This document shows, piece by piece, positions 60,713 through 64,000 of a stretch of 64,000 bases of DNA. The translations under genes were made by a program, and so were the position numbers. Below the pieces are notes generated by a model. That model did no database searches and was not told the DNA's origin. It was given only the letters and a program-made list of their open reading frames with translations. This DNA is from Micromonospora eburnea. Lineage in GTDB: Bacteria > Actinomycetota > Actinomycetes > Mycobacteriales > Micromonosporaceae. Position 1 is the stretch's first letter, and the number at the start of each line of letters is the position of its first letter. The DNA is taken from NCBI RefSeq assembly GCF_900090225.1, contig NZ_FMHY01000002.1, forward strand, positions 2,418,001-2,482,000, written 5' to 3'.

Positions 60713-62875
60713 TCATCCCCGGCCGGCTTCGACAGGGTACGTCCGGCGTCGGATCGCCGGGTCGCGGGGTGGCGGGGCCGGCGCGGCCTCGCCGTCCTGG
60801 GGCGGCTCGGCGATCAGCAGCTCGGCCGGTACCGGCTCGACCTCGACCCTGCAGTCGTGGAACGTCGGTGCGCCACCCAGGTCGGTGTCCCGCACGGCGG
60901 TCACCGCGTTGACGGTGGCCCGCCCCGGGCTCAGTCGCGCCCAGTACGCCTTGTAGGTGAACGCCAGCCCCGGCCGGGTCGCGTCGTCCACGGCAACCGC
61001 CGCGAGGAAGGCGCCCCGGTCGTTGCGTACCCGTACGGCGTCGCCGTCGACGAGGCCGCGCGCCGCCGCGTCGTCCGGGTGCAGGTGCACCCGGGGCGGC
61101 TCGGTCCGCCGGAGGTGCCAGGGCAGCGAGGCGAAGGTGGAGTTCATCAGGAACCGGCCGGCCGGGGCGATGAGCACCAGCGGAAACCGGCGGGCCAGCT
61201 CCGGGTCGGCGGCCTCGGCCGGCGGGGTGTGGCCGGGCAGCGGATCCACCCCCTGCCGGGCCAGCGCCGGGTCGTGCAGCCGCGCCCGGCCGTCCGGGGT
61301 GGGGAAGCCGCCGTCGGCGAACGGGGCCGTCCCGACCGCCACCCCGGTGGCCCGCGCGTACGTCCGCTCGCGCAGCTCCTCGAAGCTGAGCCCGGTGCCG
61401 CGTAGCAGCTGCCGGGCCAGGTCCTCGTCGCTGTCCCGCAGCCGAGGGTGGTCGATGCCCAGCGCGGCGGCGATCCGGCGGAAGATCTCGGTGTTCGGCA
61501 GCGCCTCGCCGGGTGCCCGGGTCACCGGCAGGTTCAGCGTCGTGTAGTGGTGGCCGTAGGAGGTCTGCAGGTCCAGGTGCTCAGGCTGCATGGTGGCCGG
61601 CAGCACCACGTCGGCGAAGTCGCAGGTGTCGGTCCAGCGCTGCTCCAGCACGACGGTGAACAGGTCGTCGCGGCGCAGGCCGGCGAGCAGCCGGGCCTGG
61701 TCGGGGGCGGTGGCGGCCGGGTTGGCGTTGAACACCACCAGGGACGTCACCGCCGGGTCGGCCTCCCCGGTGAGCACGGTGGCGAGCCGGCTCATGTTCA
61801 CCAGCCGGGCCGGTGGGGCCGGCATGTCCGCCGGGCGGACCACCGACCCCAGGTCGACCCGGTGGTGCCCGCTGGTCGTGACGAGGGCGCCCCCGCCCGG
61901 GTACCGGAAGTCGCCGGTGACCAGCGGCAGCGCGCAGATCGCCCGGATCGCCTGGCCGGCGCCGTGGTGCCGTTGCAGGCCCAGCCCGACGCGGACCGCG
62001 GTGGGCCGGGTGGCGGCGATCCGCTCCCCGAGGCGGCGGACCACCTCGACCGACAGGCCGCACTCGGCGGCGGCCCGCTCCACCGGCCACTCGTCGAGCC
62101 GGGCCGTCAGCTCCGGCCAGCCGACGGTGTGCGCCGCCAGCCACTCCTCGTCGGCGGCACCGGCGTCGAGGACGTGCCGCATCAGCCCGAGCGCCAGCGC
62201 GGCGTCGGTGCCGGGCAGCGGGGCGATGTGCTCGTCGCTGCGGGCGGCGGTGTCGGTGCGCAGCGGGTCGATCGTGACGAGGTACGCGCCGCGCTCCCGG
62301 GCCTGCTGCACGAACGGCCACAGGTGCAGGTTGGTGGCGAGGGGGTTGGCGCCCCAGAGCACGATCAGCTTCGCGGCGACGATCGACTCCGGCTCGAACC
62401 CGACCGAGCCGCCGTAGATCGAGCGTTGCGCGGCCCGGGCGGCGGCGGTGCAGATGGTGGTGTCCAGCCGCGACGCGCCCAGGTGGGCGAAGAGCCGTGG
62501 GCCCATGCTCCAGCCCTGCACCAGCCCCATCGTGCCGGCGAAGTAGTAGGGCAGGACGGCCTCCGGACCGTCCCGGTCGATGCTCGCGCGCAGCCCGGCG
62601 GCCACCCGGTCGATCGCCTCGGCCCAGCTCGCCGGCCGGTAGGAGAGCCGCCCGGCGCCCTTCGGGCCGGTGCGCACGTACGGCGTGGTCAGCCGGTCGG
62701 GGCCGTTGACCGCGTCGAGGTATCGGTTGACCTTGCCGCAGAGCGCGCCCCGGGTGAACGGGTGGTCGCGGTCGCCCCGCAGGGCGACGGCCCGGCCGTC
62801 CTCCACGGTGAGCTGCCACACGCAGGTGTCCGGGCAGTCCAGTGGGCAGGCGCCGGGGTGGGTGGTGCGGGCCAT
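60713..62875 (-). CDS. Molybdopterin-bisMGD oxidoreductase
   Basis: 720 residues from ATG 62875. The N-terminal [4Fe-4S] motif C-x3-C-x3-C (HPGACPLDCPDTCVW, Cys 10, 14, 18) with the fourth Cys in RGALCGKVNRYLD belongs to the formate-dehydrogenase/DMSO-reductase group. WGANPLATNLHLW, VVFNANPAATAPDQARLL and VLPATMQPEHLDLQTSYGHHYTTLN are cofactor-binding segments. No twin-arginine signal is present, so it is cytoplasmic. Similar single-subunit enzymes include assimilatory oxidoreductases of unknown substrate. A long palindrome begins 46 bp upstream of the start. Confidence 0.82.
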   Translation of the reverse strand: MARTTHPGACPLDCPDTCVWQLTVEDGRAVALRGDRDHPFTRGALCGKVNRYLDAVNGPDRLTTPYVRTGPKGAGRLSYRPASWAEAIDRVAAGLRASIDRDGPEAVLPYYFAGTMGLVQGWSMGPRLFAHLGASRLDTTICTAAARAAQRSIYGGSVGFEPESIVAAKLIVLWGANPLATNLHLWPFVQQARERGAYLVTIDPLRTDTAARSDEHIAPLPGTDAALALGLMRHVLDAGAADEEWLAAHTVGWPELTARLDEWPVERAAAECGLSVEVVRRLGERIAATRPTAVRVGLGLQRHHGAGQAIRAICALPLVTGDFRYPGGGALVTTSGHHRVDLGSVVRPADMPAPPARLVNMSRLATVLTGEADPAVTSLVVFNANPAATAPDQARLLAGLRRDDLFTVVLEQRWTDTCDFADVVLPATMQPEHLDLQTSYGHHYTTLNLPVTRAPGEALPNTEIFRRIAAALGIDHPRLRDSDEDLARQLLRGTGLSFEELRERTYARATGVAVGTAPFADGGFPTPDGRARLHDPALARQGVDPLPGHTPPAEAADPELARRFPLVLIAPAGRFLMNSTFASLPWHLRRTEPPRVHLHPDDAAARGLVDGDAVRVRNDRGAFLAAVAVDDATRPGLAFTYKAYWARLSPGRATVNAVTAVRDTDLGGAPTFHDCRVEVEPVPAELLIAEPPQDGEAAPAPPPRDPAIRRRTYPVEAGRG

Positions 62876-62920
62876 GGGCGGAGCCTACCGACCCGCCGGG
62901 TTGAAGGGGACTCTCGTGTT

Positions 62921-62969
62921 GAGCGATATGACTCTCCGGCATATTTGCTGCCGCAGAGTCATGTCGCTC
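62921..62969. repeat. Long palindrome upstream of the oxidoreductase
   Basis: Two 21-nt arms (62921-62941 and 62949-62969) around a 7-nt loop pair throughout except for one C-C mismatch and one T-G wobble. Outer arms begin GAGCGA and end TCGCTC. It is AT-richer than its surroundings. It could be a regulatory hairpin in the oxidoreductase leader or a scattered REP-like element. Confidence 0.6.
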
Positions 62970-63288
62970 TTCACAGGTGTCGCCTTCGGCGGGCGACACG
63001 CCGGAACGCGTGAGATGACGGCGTGCTCAGCCGGGCAACAGCCGGGGCAGGGCGCGCAGCGCGGTCCGTACCGTGTCCCCGTCGGTGCCGAGGCCGGCCC
63101 CGCTGAGCGCCAGCTCGTCTCGGCCCTGTTCCTGGCCGGTACGCCCCGGCTGGCCCGCGGCGGCCCTGGTCACCCGCTGGTCGCCGGTGTGGCGTACCCG
63201 GGACATCCCGACGCCGGACGACCACCCGGCGGAGACCGACGCGGCGGTGGACGCTGTTTGCCCCTGACGGGCGCGGGTAACCGAGCAC

Positions 63289-63318
63289 GGCTCCAGCTCG
63301 CTGCGCCGAGCTGGAGCC
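63289..63318 (+). terminator. Perfect 12-bp hairpin in a gene-poor gap
   Basis: GGCTCCAGCTCG (63289-63300), a 6-nt loop, and its exact complement (63307-63318). The gap 62876-63408 (533 bp) has no gene I can support: an open frame at 63073-63267 ends just before this hairpin, but its sequence (Pro/Ser/Arg-rich) does not look like a protein. Confidence 0.45.
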
Positions 63319-63408
63319 CCCGCGGCCCCAGGGCGTGCCGCGCGGCGACGGACGCGTCGAGCCGGAGTCGTCGAAGACCCGGCGCGGACGGCGACGACAG
63401 GAGGCGGC

Positions 63409-63801
63409 GTGCGCTTTCCCCGATTCGTCGAGGCGGTGTCCCGCCGCGCCGAGCTGCCCACCGGGCAGGCCGCGACAATCTCCCGCGCGGTGTTGCAGAC
63501 CCTCGCCGAGCGGGTGACCGCCAGCGAGGCGGACGACCTCGCCGCGCAGCTGCCGGACGAGCTGGGCGACTACCTGGCCGCCCCGACCGCCGGTGGCGCG
63601 ACCGGGGGAGGGGTTGCCTTCCTGCGCCGGGTGGCCGAGCGGGCCGCCGTCGACCCGGCGGTCGCCGAGGTCGGCACCCTGGCGGTGCTCGCCACGTTGC
63701 GTGAAGCGGTGACGGTCGGCGAGTTCCAGGACCTGGTGGCGCAGCTGCCGAAGGGATTCGACGCGATGGTCGATCCGATCCCACGCCACGACGACCGGTG
63801 A
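63409..63801 (+). CDS. DUF2267-domain protein
   Basis: 130 residues from GTG with AGGAGG upstream. Two helical repeats of DUF2267: AELPTGQAATISRAVLQTLAERVTASEADDLAAQLPDELGDYL, then VAEVGTLAVLATLREAVTVGEFQDLVAQLPKGFDAM. It is a small cytoplasmic protein of unknown function, often seen in stress-related gene sets of actinomycetes. It ends 25 bp before the thioesterase. Confidence 0.78.
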   Translation: MRFPRFVEAVSRRAELPTGQAATISRAVLQTLAERVTASEADDLAAQLPDELGDYLAAPTAGGATGGGVAFLRRVAERAAVDPAVAEVGTLAVLATLREAVTVGEFQDLVAQLPKGFDAMVDPIPRHDDR

Positions 63802-63826
63802 TCGCTCCGAGTCTATTCTCTCCAGT

Positions 63827-64000
63827 GTGAACTGGTTCGTCTCCGCCGGCAGCCGCCCCCCGGCGCCGGTGCGGTTGTTCTGCCTGCCCTACGCCGGTGG
63901 CGGCGCGAGCGTCTTCCGGCGCTGGCAGGAGGGGCTCGGCCCGGACGTCGAGGTGCTGCCGGTGCAGCTACCCGGCCGGGAGAACCGAATCACCGAGGAC
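63827..64000 (+). CDS. Type II thioesterase, truncated by window edge
   Basis: The first 58 codons from GTG 63827, with no stop. LFCLPYAGGGASVFRRWQEGLGPDVEVLPVQLPGRENRI is the N-terminal signature of GrsT/TEII-type thioesterases, which clear misprimed carrier proteins in polyketide or nonribosomal peptide assembly. So a PKS/NRPS cluster may lie just beyond the window. No ribosome binding site is visible; TATTCT at 63814-63819 could serve as a -10 for a leaderless transcript. Confidence 0.72.
   Translation, partial: MNWFVSAGSRPPAPVRLFCLPYAGGGASVFRRWQEGLGPDVEVLPVQLPGRENRITED

Noticed and set aside
63027..63461. Minus-strand open frame in the gene-poor gap
   Set aside because: Composition is Arg/Ala/Ser-rich without any domain, and it overlaps the DUF2267 gene start.
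1..64000. CRISPR arrays, rRNA, tRNA genes
   Set aside because: No spaced identical repeats and no tRNA- or rRNA-like folds were noticed on reading; a tRNAscan/Infernal run would settle this.

Overview
The window is high-GC DNA with heavy G/C at third codon positions, frequent GTG starts and many 4-bp ATGA/GTGA start-stop overlaps. With SARP regulators, type VII secretion proteins, a giant YD-repeat (RHS) protein and DUF2267 and EccB proteins, this points to a filamentous actinomycete. Micromonosporaceae (Micromonospora-like) is my best guess from gene content; it is an inference.

Layout. 35-3047: a type VII secretion (ESX-like) cassette of a YbaB-like protein, two small ESX/WXG-type proteins, a putative toxin with a nuclease-like C-terminus and a candidate immunity protein. 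4375-18130: the centrepiece, a RiPP gene cluster of the thioviridamide (thioamitide) type. It holds a SARP activator, a 75-residue precursor ending in TFVSVVVTPATHC, a kinase, a HopA1-like protein, a degenerate second kinase, a cysteine decarboxylase (HFCD), a PRMT-like methyltransferase, YcaO, TfuA, a phytanoyl-CoA-type oxygenase, a papain-like protease, a membrane protein and a B12-type radical SAM enzyme. An IS5-family element sits directly behind the precursor stop codon and splits the precursor from the modifying operon. 18102-20667: a lipoprotein and an AfsR-like regulator. 20834-30368: a 2749-residue RHS protein whose signal-bearing N-terminus lies in another frame, plus small membrane proteins. 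30435-37120: hypothetical proteins, then TetR/hydrolase, VOC, AraC, nitroreductase and PucR genes. 37204-39444: ferredoxin reductase and fatty-acid desaturase. 39425-44965: four glycosyltransferases in two divergent pairs. 45092-46435: an alanyl-tRNA-synthetase-like gene behind an alanine-rich leader peptide and hairpin. 46440-49553: a hydrolase, an IS630-type element and an AraC regulator whose start abuts that element. 49695-63801: acyl-CoA dehydrogenase, flavohaemoglobin-like protein, small enzymes, three methyltransferase-like genes, EccB, a molybdopterin oxidoreductase and a DUF2267 protein. 63827-64000: the start of a type II thioesterase, cut by the window edge.

How the main system should work (inference from thioviridamide-family biochemistry). 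The kinase and HopA1 protein dehydrate Ser/Thr. The HFCD protein oxidatively decarboxylates the C-terminal Cys, and the resulting enethiol closes on dehydrated Thr8 to give an AviMeCys ring over TPATHC. YcaO and TfuA thionate backbone amides in the FVSVVV stretch. The methyltransferase and oxygenase modify His12, and the protease removes the leader. The radical SAM enzyme, unusual for this family as I know it, would add a further change such as C-methylation. The SARP gene carries two TTA codons and the radical SAM gene one, which suggests bldA (developmental) control. GTTCG repeats lie before both the SARP and the precursor.
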